Source: Rothia terrae
GTDB lineage: Bacteria > Actinomycetota > Actinomycetes > Actinomycetales > Micrococcaceae
DNA length: 64,000 bases
Direction of reading: 5' to 3'
Assembly: GCF_012396615.1 (NCBI RefSeq)
Contig: NZ_JAAXPV010000002.1
Coordinates: 124,001-188,000 of the forward strand
Both the position numbers and the translations under genes were made by a program. Every line of letters starts with the position of its first letter. The stretch's first letter is position 1. A model generated the notes under the pieces. That model worked only from the letters and a program-made list of their open reading frames with translations. It searched no databases and had not been told where the DNA came from. Positions 51,446-61,313 of this stretch are shown here, in pieces.

Positions 51446-53467
51446 TTACTCAAGGACTTCTCCGGTTGTCAGGTTAATTCCTTGGGAAGGGATAGCGCGC
51501 TCAGCTGAATTTTCTTGCTCGAAATGCGCAATGATTTTTTGAGCCATTGAAGGTCCGATTCCGCTGACTTCTAAGAGCTCATCTTCGGTAGCGGCAGTGA
51601 GTTTTTTGTAGGAGCCGAAGTGCTCAATCAAAGCCTCACGTTTTGCCGGGCCGAGACCTGCTACTCCGTCTAAAGCAGACGACAGCATTGCTTTGCCGCG
51701 TTTAGAGCGGTGGAAGGTGATAGCAAAGCGGTGCGCCTCATCGCGTACTCGCTGAATCAGGTACAAGGCAGGCGAAGTACGAGGAAGGATGACGGGAAAA
51801 TCCTCGTTAGGTAGCCACAGCTCTTCTAAACGCTTAGCAATACCGACCACATAAACATCGGTGATGCCAAGATCAGCAAGTGCAGCCGATGCCGCATTCA
51901 CCTGAGGCTGACCGCCGTCAACCACCACGAGGTTAGGCGGGTAGGCGAACTTGGCGGGCTCTTTCTCATGTGCTCGTTCCGCGCTGACTTCGCCGCTGGT
52001 TCGCGGAGTCTGCTCACGCTCAGCCTGATCGTGCAGGTAGCGTTTAAAACGTCGGTGAATAACGTCGTACATGCTGGCAGTATCATCGCGGGCTGAGCTA
52101 CCGGTAATCGAGAATTTTCTGTAATCGCTCTTTTTCGGCAGTCCGTCTTCAAAGACGACCATGGACGCCACCACGTGGGTACCCTGAACGTGCGAGATAT
52201 CGTAGCACTCAATACGCATCAGCGGATCGGGCAACTCCAGGTTCTCCTGTAACTCCACCAAGGATGCGCTACGTGTAGTGAGATCCCCTGCGCGACGGCT
52301 CTTGTGCAACGTGAGCGCGTGCTTAGCGTTTTCCTCCACAGTTTGCATCAGCGCCGCTTTGTCACCGCGTTGCGAAACAGCAATAGAGACTTTGGACCCG
52401 CGGATGCCGCTGAGCCAGTCCTCGAGTTGCTCATGGTTTTGCGGTAACGCGGGAACAATAATCTGCTTAGGAATTTCATGACGCTGGTGAGCTAGTTCTT
52501 CTTCAGAATCCCCCACCGCAATGGACGCCGCCACCTCGCCGTAGACCTGTTGAATCAGCTGTTCAATCAGCGCAGCATCGTCGGTGTCATCCATTTTTTC
52601 AACGATCCAACCGCGCTGACCACGAATCCTGCCGCCGCGCACAAAGAAGACCTGTACTGCCGCCTCTAGATCATCTTGATCAAAAGCAAACAAATCAGCA
52701 TCCACGGAATCGGCAAGGACAACTGCATTGCGTTCAAATGCTTTTTCGAGCGCGGCAATGTCATCGCGCAAGCGTGCTGCCTTTTCAAAATCAAACTCGG
52801 CAGCAGCGTCCTTCATTTGCACGGTCAGCTCGGCAATAAATTTGTCGGCTCCGCCCGCCATGAACTTCGCTAGATCTTGCGCCAACTTCTGGTGGTCTTC
52901 CACCGAAATATTGCCCACGCAGGGAGCGGCGCATTTGTCGATATAGCCCAGCAGGCACGGGCGGTCACTTTTTTGAGCGCGGTTAAAAACACCCGTTGTA
53001 CAGGTACGCACCGGGAAGACGCGCAAAAGTGCATCCAGCGTCTCGCGAATAGCCCACGCCTGAGAATACGGGCCGAAATAGCGCACGCCTTTCTTCTTCT
53101 CACCGCGCATCACCTGAGCACGAGGAAATTTATCCTTAAGCGTCACCGCTAAATAGGGGTAGGATTTGTCATCGCGAAAAGCAATGTTAAATCGAGGCTT
53201 ATACTCTTTGATCCAGGTATACTCCAGCTGCAGAGATTCGAGCTCGCTCCCCACTACCGTCCACTCCACAGACGCAGCGGTATGAACCATTGCATAAGTC
53301 TTGGGGCTCAACCCGCTGACGTGGGCGAAATATGAGTTCAGTCTGTTGCGAAGGTTCTTCGCTTTGCCAACATAAATGATGCGTCCGAACTCGTCGCGAA
53401 AACGATAAACACCCGGGTTTGTAGGAATCTCGCCGGATGCTGGGCGGTAGTCAGCGGGGTTTGCCAC
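51446..53467 (-). CDS. uvrC: UvrC, excinuclease ABC subunit C
   Basis: 673 aa. The GIY-YIG nuclease at the front is NPGVYRFRDEFGRIIYVGKA; the UvrB-interacting UVR segment lies near 205-240; the RNase H-like nuclease holds ECYDISHVQGTHVVASMV and VVDGGQPQV; the end has a helix-hairpin-helix pair (LDGVAGLGPAKREALIEHFG and LLEVSGIGPSMAQKI). It cuts both sides of bulky DNA lesions. No SOS box is visible before it. Confidence 0.97.
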   Translation of the reverse strand: MANPADYRPASGEIPTNPGVYRFRDEFGRIIYVGKAKNLRNRLNSYFAHVSGLSPKTYAMVHTAASVEWTVVGSELESLQLEYTWIKEYKPRFNIAFRDDKSYPYLAVTLKDKFPRAQVMRGEKKKGVRYFGPYSQAWAIRETLDALLRVFPVRTCTTGVFNRAQKSDRPCLLGYIDKCAAPCVGNISVEDHQKLAQDLAKFMAGGADKFIAELTVQMKDAAAEFDFEKAARLRDDIAALEKAFERNAVVLADSVDADLFAFDQDDLEAAVQVFFVRGGRIRGQRGWIVEKMDDTDDAALIEQLIQQVYGEVAASIAVGDSEEELAHQRHEIPKQIIVPALPQNHEQLEDWLSGIRGSKVSIAVSQRGDKAALMQTVEENAKHALTLHKSRRAGDLTTRSASLVELQENLELPDPLMRIECYDISHVQGTHVVASMVVFEDGLPKKSDYRKFSITGSSARDDTASMYDVIHRRFKRYLHDQAEREQTPRTSGEVSAERAHEKEPAKFAYPPNLVVVDGGQPQVNAASAALADLGITDVYVVGIAKRLEELWLPNEDFPVILPRTSPALYLIQRVRDEAHRFAITFHRSKRGKAMLSSALDGVAGLGPAKREALIEHFGSYKKLTAATEDELLEVSGIGPSMAQKIIAHFEQENSAERAIPSQGINLTTGEVLE

Positions 53468-53487
53468 AAACGCTCCTTAGCTTGAAT

Positions 53488-54177
53488 TTAGGAAGTTGCT
53501 CCACCGTCGCGCGAAGCTGAGGGGGAAACGTTATAGACGTCTTTACGGCCCTGACCTGAAAGAGCGGCGATTTCGTCCATGATTTTTGCGGTCGTTTCTT
53601 TGCGTTGTTTACCTGTCATGGTCTCCCCCGTCTTTTCAAAATAAAGGGGCTTGCCAACGCGCACTGTAAACCGCTTGGGATACACCATATTGGAATCTGG
53701 TTTTTGGAGCTTATCAGTGCCGATAAGACCTATGGGAACAACCGGTGCTCCCGTCATATGAGCCAACCAGGCCATGCCAATTTTTCCGCGGTACAGGTAA
53801 CCATCGCGCGAGCGAGTGCCTTCAGGGTAGATTCCGAAGACCCTTCCATCATTCAGCACCTCAAGAGCCTTACCGAGCGCTTTCATCGACTCTTTACGAT
53901 CGCTACGGTTCACCGGAATAATATCGATGGCCTCAAACATCAACTTCATCATTTTGCCGCGCACCCCAGGAGTGTTGACGTACTCGCTTTTAGCAAGAAA
54001 CGCCACTCGACGGGGCATCAGCGCCGAGATAATGATGGAGTCAAGAAATGCAAGGTGATTTGAGGCTACGATGACCGGCCCATCCTCGGGAAAATTTTCT
54101 AGACCGGTGACGCGAGCACGAAAACCAGTACGCAAAATGCCGCTGACTGATTTCTGAATCATCTTGTAATATTCCAC
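53488..54177 (-). CDS. plsC: 1-acylglycerol-3-phosphate acyltransferase (PlsC family)
   Basis: 229 aa from GTG 54175-54177 with AAGGA upstream; the frame goes 9 codons further. The catalytic motif ASNHLAFLDSII (HX4D) and FGIYPEGTRSRDG motif are complete; VPVNR follows as IIPVNRSDR, and APVVPIGLIGTDK is motif IV. It makes phosphatidic acid at the membrane. Confidence 0.93.
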   Translation of the reverse strand: MEYYKMIQKSVSGILRTGFRARVTGLENFPEDGPVIVASNHLAFLDSIIISALMPRRVAFLAKSEYVNTPGVRGKMMKLMFEAIDIIPVNRSDRKESMKALGKALEVLNDGRVFGIYPEGTRSRDGYLYRGKIGMAWLAHMTGAPVVPIGLIGTDKLQKPDSNMVYPKRFTVRVGKPLYFEKTGETMTGKQRKETTAKIMDEIAALSGQGRKDVYNVSPSASRDGGATS

Positions 54178-54290
54178 GGTGATTCCTTGAAAACTAAGAA
54201 ACAAGAAAAAAAGTGGATGGCTTGTTCTATCAGATGCTGACCATCGACTTACGACTACTTACGGTTATACCTAAAAAGCACGCCTAATGC

Positions 54291-54971
54291 CTAGCTGGCA
54301 AAAAGCTCAGCTACACGAACCTGAAGTTGCTTCGGAGTATCGACAACATTATCAAAGTGCTCCAAGCGCTCTGCCTCATCGCCGAATCCCCAGCTCACTC
54401 CAATAGAAGGAATACCGTGCGTAGCTGCTCCTACCGCGTCGTACTGGCGATCACCAATCATCACGGCAGATACGTCTTGACCGTATTTTTCGGTCAAGGT
54501 GTTGAGAACGTACCCGATAATCCCCGGCTTATCGCTAGGCATCTCAAGGTTCTTCTGGCCGTGTTCATCGCGAGCGCCACCAACAACCTCAAAGAACTGC
54601 GCGATGTCGAACATCTCAACCACTTCCTCAGCTAAATGCAGAGGCTTCTGGGTTGCAACACCCTGGATGTAGCCCAGGGAGGCGAACTTTTCTAAAGTCT
54701 CGCGCATCCCCGGGTAAAGCTTTGACTGAGGTAATCCTTTGGTTTTATAGGCGGCGCGATAGGTTGCCACGATATCTGAAAACTTTTCGCGCGGAACATC
54801 AGTGAAATGTTCCAAGCTATAGTTCACCGGAGGGCCAACAAAGGCGTCCAGAGTTTTCTCATCAGGACGCTCGAAACCGTTTTTCACCAGAGCTTCGGCA
54901 ATACCTTCGGTGATTGAACCAGCAGGGTCTAGAAGGGTTCCGTCAACGTCCCACAACACGATATTCACCAT
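54291..54971 (-). CDS. HAD-family hydrolase, phosphoglycolate phosphatase-like
   Basis: 226 aa from ATG 54969-54971. Nucleophile motif LWDVDGTLLDPAG is at the front; the second motif region is QGVATQKPL, with a small helical cap between; VMIGDRQYDAVGAATHGIPSIGV is the Mg-binding motif. It starts 4 bp after the uvrA stop, so it is probably co-transcribed with uvrA. The substrate is probably a small phosphoester. Confidence 0.88.
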   Translation of the reverse strand: MVNIVLWDVDGTLLDPAGSITEGIAEALVKNGFERPDEKTLDAFVGPPVNYSLEHFTDVPREKFSDIVATYRAAYKTKGLPQSKLYPGMRETLEKFASLGYIQGVATQKPLHLAEEVVEMFDIAQFFEVVGGARDEHGQKNLEMPSDKPGIIGYVLNTLTEKYGQDVSAVMIGDRQYDAVGAATHGIPSIGVSWGFGDEAERLEHFDNVVDTPKQLQVRVAELFAS

Positions 54972-54975
54972 GAAA

Positions 54976-57846
54976 CTACCCCAGAATTTCGTTGAGGAAC
55001 TCACCGGTATGCGAACCAGCTACCTTTGCAACGTCTTCGGGTGTTCCCTCGGCGATAACCGTACCACCACCGGCCCCGCCTTCAGGACCCATATCAACAA
55101 TCCAGTCTGCACTCTTGATAACGTCCAAGTTGTGTTCGATGGTGATGACGCTGTTGCCTTTATCGACAAGACCATGAATCACCATGAGTAGCTTGCGGAT
55201 ATCTTCAAAGTGCAGACCGGTAGTTGGCTCATCCAAAACGTAGATGGAACGGCCGTTACTGCGCTTTTGCAGTTCGGATGCGAGTTTGACACGCTGCGCT
55301 TCGCCACCGGATAAGGTGGTGGCGGGCTGCCCCAGGCGAATATAGCCCAGACCAACGTCCACCAGGGTGTTGAGGTGACGGGCGATGGGAGTGAAGGCGG
55401 CAAAGAACTCTGCCGCTTCTGCAACGGGCATCTCCAAAACATCGGCGATGTTCTTGCCCTTGTATTTCACTTCCAAGGTCTCACGGTTGTAACGCTTGCC
55501 GTGGCAGGTTTCGCACGGGACGTAGACATCGGGCAAGAAGTTCATCTCAATCTTAAGGGTACCGTCGCCGGCGCACGCCTCGCAGCGTCCGCCCTTCACG
55601 TTGAAAGAGAAGCGTCCAGGCTGGTAGCCGCGCACCTTAGCGTCATTGGTTTCTGCAAAGAGCTTACGCACATGGTCAAACACGCCGGTGTAAGTAGCCG
55701 GGTTTGAACGAGGGGTTCGGCCAATTGGTGACTGGTCAACGTGAATAATTTTATCCAGGTGTTCCAAGCCCTCAATAGACTTATGGCGACCGGGAACTTG
55801 CTTAGCGCCGTTCAGTTTATTAGCCAAAGCGGTGTACAAAATATCGTTCACCAGAGTTGACTTACCCGAGCCAGAAACACCGGTAACAGCTGTCAGTACA
55901 CCAAGCGGGAACTTGACATCAACATTTTTCAGGTTGTTCTCGCGGGCACCAACAACCTTGACTATACGCTTCTTGTCGATATCACGACGGGTCTGAGGTA
56001 TATCGATGGTGCGACGCCCCGCCATGTAATCACCGGTAATGGAACGCTCGTTATGAAGAAGATCCTTGAAAGTACCAGAGTGCACAATTTCGCCACCGTG
56101 CTCGCCAGCGCCGGGGCCAACGTCCACAATCCAATCGGCTTCTTTCATGGTGTCTTCATCGTGCTCGACAACGATGAGAGTATTGCCCATATCGCGCAGC
56201 TTGGTCAAGGTATCAATCAAGCGGCGGTTATCGCGCTGATGCAAACCGATAGACGGCTCGTCAAGAACATAAAGAACACCCACCAGACCGGAGCCAATCT
56301 GGGTAGCAAGACGAATACGCTGCGCTTCACCACCCGAAAGGGTACCTGCGGCACGAGCGAGATTCAGATAGTCCAGACCGACATCCAGCAAGAATTGCAA
56401 ACGCGCATCAATTTCGCGTAACACCTGCTCAGCAATCTTCTTCTCGCGATCACTCAAATGAACCTGACGCATGAAGTCCAGAGCATCTCGCATCGGCATC
56501 TCGGTGACATCCGCAATGGACTTACCATCAATTTTGACCGCCAGGATGACGGGGTTCAGACGGGCACCGTTACACGCGGGGCATGCTACCTCACGCATGT
56601 ACTGTTCGTAACGATCCTTCGACCAGTCAGATTCAGTTTCTTCATGCTTGCGCTTGATGTAGGCAAAAACGCCTTCGAAACCTGAGGTGTAGCGACGCTC
56701 GCGTCCAAAACGGTTCTTGTAGGCAACGGTGACCTTGAAATCTTTACCGTGCAGAACAGCCTTCTTCGCTTTCTTAGACAAATCCTTCCACGGGGTATTG
56801 AGGTCAAAACCAACTTCTTTGCTCAAGCCTGAGAGCAGACGAAGCCAATACTCGGTACGAGATTTACCCTGTGACCACGGTGCGATTGCGCCTTCAGCCA
56901 GTGACAAATCAGGGTTAGGGATGATCAGTTCTTCATCAACTTCAAGACGTGAGCCAATACCGTCACACTGCGAGCAGGCACCAAAAGGTGAGTTGAAGGA
57001 GAAAGCACGCGGCTCAATTTCTTCAAGCTGAATGGCGTGACCGTTGGGGCATGCCAAATTTTCACTAAAAATCTGCGTGCGGTCGTCGCTGCCTTCTTCG
57101 CGGTCCACGAAGTCCATAACGACGCGTCCGCCCGCTAAGTTAAGGGCGGTTTCTACGGAGTCTGTGAGGCGCTGCTGAATACCGTCTTTCACCACGATGC
57201 GGTCAATCACAACATCGATGGTGTGCTTGTACTGCTTTTCAAGCTTGGGAGGATCTGAAAGCTGAATCTGTTCGCCGTCGACGATGGCGCGCGAGTAACC
57301 TTCAGCGGAAAGCTCTTTGAAAAGATCAACAAACTCGCCTTTGCGAGCGCTCACGACAGGAGCCAGCACCTGCAGGCGGGTGCGTTCGGGGTACGACAGG
57401 ATTTGATCGACGATTTGCTGAGGGGTCTGTTTTGAAATCTCAGCTCCACATTCGGGACAGTGTGGGTGACCGATGCGTGCCCACAGCAGACGCATGTAGT
57501 CATAAATTTCGGTAATTGTGCCTACCGTTGAGCGAGGGTTTTTAGAGGTGGATTTCTGGTCGATTGAAACCGCAGGTGAAAGACCTTCGATGAAATCCAC
57601 ATCGGGTTTGTCAACCTGGCCCAAGAACATACGGGCGTACGATGAGAGAGACTCTACGTAGCGTCGTTGGCCTTCAGCAAAGATGGTGTCAAAGGCGAGC
57701 GAAGATTTGCCGGACCCTGACAGCCCGGTGAAGACAACCATAGCGTCGCGGGGAATCTCAAGGTTGACGTTTTTGAGATTGTTTTCGCGAGCCCCCTGCA
57801 CCAGGATTCTGGTGAGATCGTTAGGCTTATGCGCTGTTTGTGACAT
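54976..57846 (-). CDS. uvrA: UvrA, excinuclease ABC subunit A
   Basis: 956 aa from ATG 57844-57846 (AGGA upstream; another ATG 15 nt earlier). [20 protein letters not shown] is the first Walker A; zinc-finger Cys pairs occur in [19 protein letters not shown] and [15 protein letters not shown]; the signature [19 protein letters not shown] and second half [13 protein letters not shown] follow. It finds DNA damage. A SOS-type box lies about 30 bp upstream. Confidence 0.98.
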   Translation of the reverse strand: MSQTAHKPNDLTRILVQGARENNLKNVNLEIPRDAMVVFTGLSGSGKSSLAFDTIFAEGQRRYVESLSSYARMFLGQVDKPDVDFIEGLSPAVSIDQKSTSKNPRSTVGTITEIYDYMRLLWARIGHPHCPECGAEISKQTPQQIVDQILSYPERTRLQVLAPVVSARKGEFVDLFKELSAEGYSRAIVDGEQIQLSDPPKLEKQYKHTIDVVIDRIVVKDGIQQRLTDSVETALNLAGGRVVMDFVDREEGSDDRTQIFSENLACPNGHAIQLEEIEPRAFSFNSPFGACSQCDGIGSRLEVDEELIIPNPDLSLAEGAIAPWSQGKSRTEYWLRLLSGLSKEVGFDLNTPWKDLSKKAKKAVLHGKDFKVTVAYKNRFGRERRYTSGFEGVFAYIKRKHEETESDWSKDRYEQYMREVACPACNGARLNPVILAVKIDGKSIADVTEMPMRDALDFMRQVHLSDREKKIAEQVLREIDARLQFLLDVGLDYLNLARAAGTLSGGEAQRIRLATQIGSGLVGVLYVLDEPSIGLHQRDNRRLIDTLTKLRDMGNTLIVVEHDEDTMKEADWIVDVGPGAGEHGGEIVHSGTFKDLLHNERSITGDYMAGRRTIDIPQTRRDIDKKRIVKVVGARENNLKNVDVKFPLGVLTAVTGVSGSGKSTLVNDILYTALANKLNGAKQVPGRHKSIEGLEHLDKIIHVDQSPIGRTPRSNPATYTGVFDHVRKLFAETNDAKVRGYQPGRFSFNVKGGRCEACAGDGTLKIEMNFLPDVYVPCETCHGKRYNRETLEVKYKGKNIADVLEMPVAEAAEFFAAFTPIARHLNTLVDVGLGYIRLGQPATTLSGGEAQRVKLASELQKRSNGRSIYVLDEPTTGLHFEDIRKLLMVIHGLVDKGNSVITIEHNLDVIKSADWIVDMGPEGGAGGGTVIAEGTPEDVAKVAGSHTGEFLNEILG

Positions 57847-57876
57847 GGGCGTCCTACTCATCTTGTCGTGTGTTTC

Positions 57877-57888
57877 GAACATATATTC
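57877..57888 (-). promoter_or_regulatory. SOS-type (LexA) box before uvrA
   Basis: GAACATATATTC on the plus strand, exactly the same 12 bases as the left box at umuDC. It lies about 30 bp before the uvrA start. Confidence 0.65.
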
Positions 57889-57993
57889 TATACGCCTACT
57901 TGTCTTAGTGCGAGGATTGTCAACTAATAATTGCTATGGGCTTATCTGCAAGATTTATAGATCGTGTTCTTACCTTTTGGTCTGTGTTTAGCC

Positions 57994-57999
57994 TAAGAT
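57994..57999 (+). promoter_or_regulatory. -10 box for a leaderless MBL-hydrolase mRNA
   Basis: TAAGAT with 7 nt (tgtggtt) before ATG 58007; no ribosome binding site. Confidence 0.5.
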
Positions 58000-58006
58000 T
58001 GTGGTT

Positions 58007-58696
58007 ATGACAACAGCTCCTGCCGCAGACCTCATGATTGATAACGACGAGCTCACCATTCGAGTGGTTGCAGTCTCTGAGATGGAAAATAACGTCTACC
58101 TTATTACCTCAAAATCCAGCGGTGAGCAGGTTTTGATTGACGCCGCAGATAATTTTGATCGTATTAGAGAGTTTGTAGAATCCGCCGCTGATGAGGATTT
58201 AGACGGTGCCTCAGCACGCCTTTCGACGGTGATAACCACCCATTCACACTGGGATCATATTCGCGCTCTGCCCGCAACCGTTCAGCATTTTGAACCGCAC
58301 ACCGTTGCGGGCCACGATGATGTTGAGGCTATCGACGAGCAAGAGGGCGTCAGCATCGCACAGGCAGTGGTAGGCGGTGAAACTCTACGCTTTGAGGGCT
58401 TTGAACTTGAAGTCATCAGCCTGGTGGGACACACCCCTGGATCAATTACCCTAGTCTTGCGCGGTGACAGTGAGGAGGCGACTCCCACTATCCTCTTTAC
58501 AGGGGACTCTCTCTTTCCTGGCGGCGTAGGTAAAACCAATTCCCCTGAGGACTTTAAGCAGCTTTTACACGATGTTCGCACCAAGATTTTTGATGCGTTT
58601 GATGACAACACCATCGTTCTTCCCGGACACGGCCAGCACACCACGCTAGGCGCTGACCGCGATAACCTCGATGAGTGGGAAGCTCGCGGCTGGTAA
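58007..58696 (+). CDS. MBL-fold metallo-hydrolase (glyoxalase II-like)
   Basis: 229 aa. The metal motif TTHSHWDHI (HxHxDH) and later GHTPGS, LFTGDSLFPGG and PGHGQHT contain the remaining metal ligands. It diverges from uvrA; such a neighbour is common in actinobacteria. The substrate is unknown; glyoxalase II-like thioesters are possible. Confidence 0.88.
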   Translation: MTTAPAADLMIDNDELTIRVVAVSEMENNVYLITSKSSGEQVLIDAADNFDRIREFVESAADEDLDGASARLSTVITTHSHWDHIRALPATVQHFEPHTVAGHDDVEAIDEQEGVSIAQAVVGGETLRFEGFELEVISLVGHTPGSITLVLRGDSEEATPTILFTGDSLFPGGVGKTNSPEDFKQLLHDVRTKIFDAFDDNTIVLPGHGQHTTLGADRDNLDEWEARGW

Positions 58697-58716
58697 ATAG
58701 ATTTTCTGAAACATTT

Positions 58717-58754
58717 CAGGCGTCTTTGCACCTCGGTGCAGGACGCCTGTTTTT
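58717..58754 (+). terminator. Intrinsic terminator of the MBL gene
   Basis: Stem caggcgtc / gacgcctg with inner tgcacc / ggtgca pairing, followed by TTTTT. Confidence 0.8.
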
Positions 58755-58756
58755 GG

Positions 58757-59386
58757 TTAACACACGCTGATGCCGAGTTCTTGGGCGAAAGTTGGTGCTA
58801 ATTGTTGCAGTTGAAACTCGCTGATTTCGGCACCGCGTAGCGATGAAGCCCCGAGAACCTTGTGCATTAGTGCTCCGCTGAGATTGGCCCGGTGAAGATG
58901 TGATTGCGATACGGTGAGAGTTTCTACACTGGTATCTGCGAACTCGACGTGGCTGATTGTAGCTCCAGTGGCGTCCAACTCCCCTATCGCGCATCCTTCA
59001 ATCATCAGGTGAGTGCACCGTGCTGCTCGAAGATTGAGGACATCTATTTTGCAGTCGCGAATAACCACATGTTTGATACGGGAATCTCTTAGTTCTAGGA
59101 CGCCAAGGCGACTACCTTCGATGACCGCGCGCTCCCAGGATGACTCTGGTGCTTGAAGGTGGGCAACAGAGAGGTTGTGAAGCTCGCTATTTACCACCCG
59201 CGCTTTATCCCAGGAGCATCCGTCAAGCCCCACCGCAGTGAGAGAACAGCTATCGAAAGTTGCCGCGCTCTGGTCAACGCCGGACCAGTCTGCACCGGTG
59301 AATCGGGAGTGCTCGACATAGTCTTCATCGAGAGGCGTCTGCGCCAAGACTCGCGCGTTCGTTGTATCGGGAAGCCACATATCCAT
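58757..59386 (-). CDS. Pentapeptide-repeat protein
   Basis: 209 aa from ATG 59384-59386 (GGTGGAG just upstream). Successive five-residue steps with central Leu/Phe or similar occur, such as ANLSGALMHKVLGASSLRGAEI near the end (in pieces) and SCSLTAVGLDGCSWDKA earlier. Such proteins form right-handed quadrilateral beta helices. Their roles vary (some protect gyrase); none is evident here. It lies after fhs on the same strand, separated by a terminator. Confidence 0.8.
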   Translation of the reverse strand: MDMWLPDTTNARVLAQTPLDEDYVEHSRFTGADWSGVDQSAATFDSCSLTAVGLDGCSWDKARVVNSELHNLSVAHLQAPESSWERAVIEGSRLGVLELRDSRIKHVVIRDCKIDVLNLRAARCTHLMIEGCAIGELDATGATISHVEFADTSVETLTVSQSHLHRANLSGALMHKVLGASSLRGAEISEFQLQQLAPTFAQELGISVC

Positions 59387-59408
59387 ACACTCCACCCTAA
59401 AGCACACC

Positions 59409-59442
59409 GCCGGTACTTTCTGGTAAGACAGAAAGTACCGGC
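59409..59442 (-). terminator. Hairpin terminator after fhs
   Basis: Perfect 14-bp arms gccggtactttctg / cagaaagtaccggc with a 6-nt loop; no T-run on the minus side. Confidence 0.6.
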
Positions 59443-59494
59443 AGTGCTAACGCTAGGCTTCTAAAGTTCAACGCCAGGTATTACGAATAGCTCC

Positions 59495-61204
59495 TTAGAA
59501 CAGTCCCACCATGCGACCGTCTTCATCAAAACCGATGCGCTCTGCCGCCGGTGACTTTGATAGTCCAGGCATGGTGCGCATGGTGCCGCAGATGGCATAA
59601 ACGTACCCTGCACCTGCTGCAAGACGAACCTCACGCACCGGCAACGTCCAACCAGTCGGAGCGCCCTTCAGCGACGCATCCGAAGAAATGGAGAGATGAG
59701 TTTTTGCGATCACAACGGGGAGTTCACCATACCCAAGCTCTTCGTACAGCTTGAGCTGCTTGCGTGCGGCAGGCGTGACCTCAATGCCGTCTGCGCCGTA
59801 GACGTCGGTCGCTACCTTCTCGAGCTTAGTTTCCAAAGAGTCAGTGAGCTCGTAGGTAAAGTTCAGCTCGCTCACGTCATCGCAAGCCTCAGCCACAGCG
59901 TCCGCCAGCTCCATAGTGCCCTTACCGCCTTGTGCGACACCGCGGTGCACAGCGACGCGAGCGCCTGCTTCTTCAGCAATCCGGCGGATCTCTTCATGCT
60001 CTGAATTAAAATCAGTGGGGAACGCATTAATTGCAACAACCGGCTGCACGCCGAAAGAACGAACGATGTCGATGTGCTTTTGCAGGTTGGATGCGCCAGC
60101 GCGGACGTCCTCGGGGCTTTCCTTGAGCATGTCTTCGGGTAGCGGCTTGCCGGGAACAATCTTGTACAGGCCAGAGTGAGATTTGAGCGAACGAACCGTG
60201 ACGACCAGAACCGCAGCATCGGGCTTGAGACCGGAGACGCGGCACTTGACGTTAAAGAAACGCTCAGCGCCCATATCAGCACCGAAACCTGCCTCGGTAA
60301 TCACGTAGTCTGAGTGCTCAAGACCCACGTAATCCGCTACCACCGATGAGTTTCCGGTTGCAATATTGCCGAAGGGGCCTGCATGGATCAGAGCCGGGGT
60401 GGTTTCAAGGGTCTGAAGCAGGTTGGGATTAATGGCATCCTGCAAAATAACGGAGAGTGCGCCATCAGCTTTCAGATCGGCGGCGGTCACCGGCTGACCA
60501 TCGTAGTTGAAACCAATGACGATTTTTGCCAGGCGCTCACGTAGGTTTTCAAAGCTCGTGGAAAGCGAGAGAATGACCATGATTTCTGAGGCGCTGGTGA
60601 TATCAAAACCGCTCTCGCGAACAACGCCATCCACACGTTCGCCCAGGCCAATAACAATGTTGCGCAGCGAGCGATCATTGACGTCCAGAACCCGTCGCCA
60701 GGTGATAGCGCGCGGATCAATATTAAGCTCATTGCCCTGGTGCAGGTGGTTATCGATCATTGCTGCCAGCAGGTTGTGCGCTGCGGTCACGGCATGGAAA
60801 TCACCGGTCAGGTGCAGGTTCAACTTTTCCATGGGGATAATCTGCGAGTAGCCACCGCCTGCTGCACCACCTTTGATGCCGAAGGTCGGCCCCATCGAGG
60901 GCTGGCGTAGAGTGAGCATAGCGTTGCGGCCGGTTGCAGCCATTCCCTGTGCCAACGAAACCGATGTTGCTGTCTTACCCTCGCCCAAGGGCGTGGGAGT
61001 TACAGCGGTGACAACAACGTACTTAGCGCCTCGCTTGCGAGCGTTTTCAGCGGTCGTGGTTTCATCGAGAACCACTTTAGCGACGTATTTGCCGTAGGGT
61101 TCCAGGCGGTCCTCATCGATGCCTGATTTTTCAGCAACCTCAACAATCGGGTGCAGGGTCGCTGCCTGAGCGATTTCAAGGTCGGAGGGAAAAGGTGCGC
61201 TCAT
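59495..61204 (-). CDS. fhs: Formate-tetrahydrofolate ligase
   Basis: 569 aa. The ATP loop is TPLGEGKTATSVSLAQG; QPSMGPTFGIKGGAAGGGYS and LTGDFHAVTAAHNLLAAMIDNH are signature segments. It makes 10-formyl-THF from formate and ATP, linking serine and purine metabolism. The gene stands alone between the exporter pair and the pentapeptide-repeat gene. Confidence 0.96.
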   Translation of the reverse strand: MSAPFPSDLEIAQAATLHPIVEVAEKSGIDEDRLEPYGKYVAKVVLDETTTAENARKRGAKYVVVTAVTPTPLGEGKTATSVSLAQGMAATGRNAMLTLRQPSMGPTFGIKGGAAGGGYSQIIPMEKLNLHLTGDFHAVTAAHNLLAAMIDNHLHQGNELNIDPRAITWRRVLDVNDRSLRNIVIGLGERVDGVVRESGFDITSASEIMVILSLSTSFENLRERLAKIVIGFNYDGQPVTAADLKADGALSVILQDAINPNLLQTLETTPALIHAGPFGNIATGNSSVVADYVGLEHSDYVITEAGFGADMGAERFFNVKCRVSGLKPDAAVLVVTVRSLKSHSGLYKIVPGKPLPEDMLKESPEDVRAGASNLQKHIDIVRSFGVQPVVAINAFPTDFNSEHEEIRRIAEEAGARVAVHRGVAQGGKGTMELADAVAEACDDVSELNFTYELTDSLETKLEKVATDVYGADGIEVTPAARKQLKLYEELGYGELPVVIAKTHLSISSDASLKGAPTGWTLPVREVRLAAGAGYVYAICGTMRTMPGLSKSPAAERIGFDEDGRMVGLF

Positions 61205-61313
61205 AGCGGGCTCTTTCTCATGTGGTTATATATACAACCATCATCTTAGTAACAGCCATCACAATTGTCACCATTGCTGGCGCATCATTTCAGCGGACGC
61301 AATAGCCCAGACG

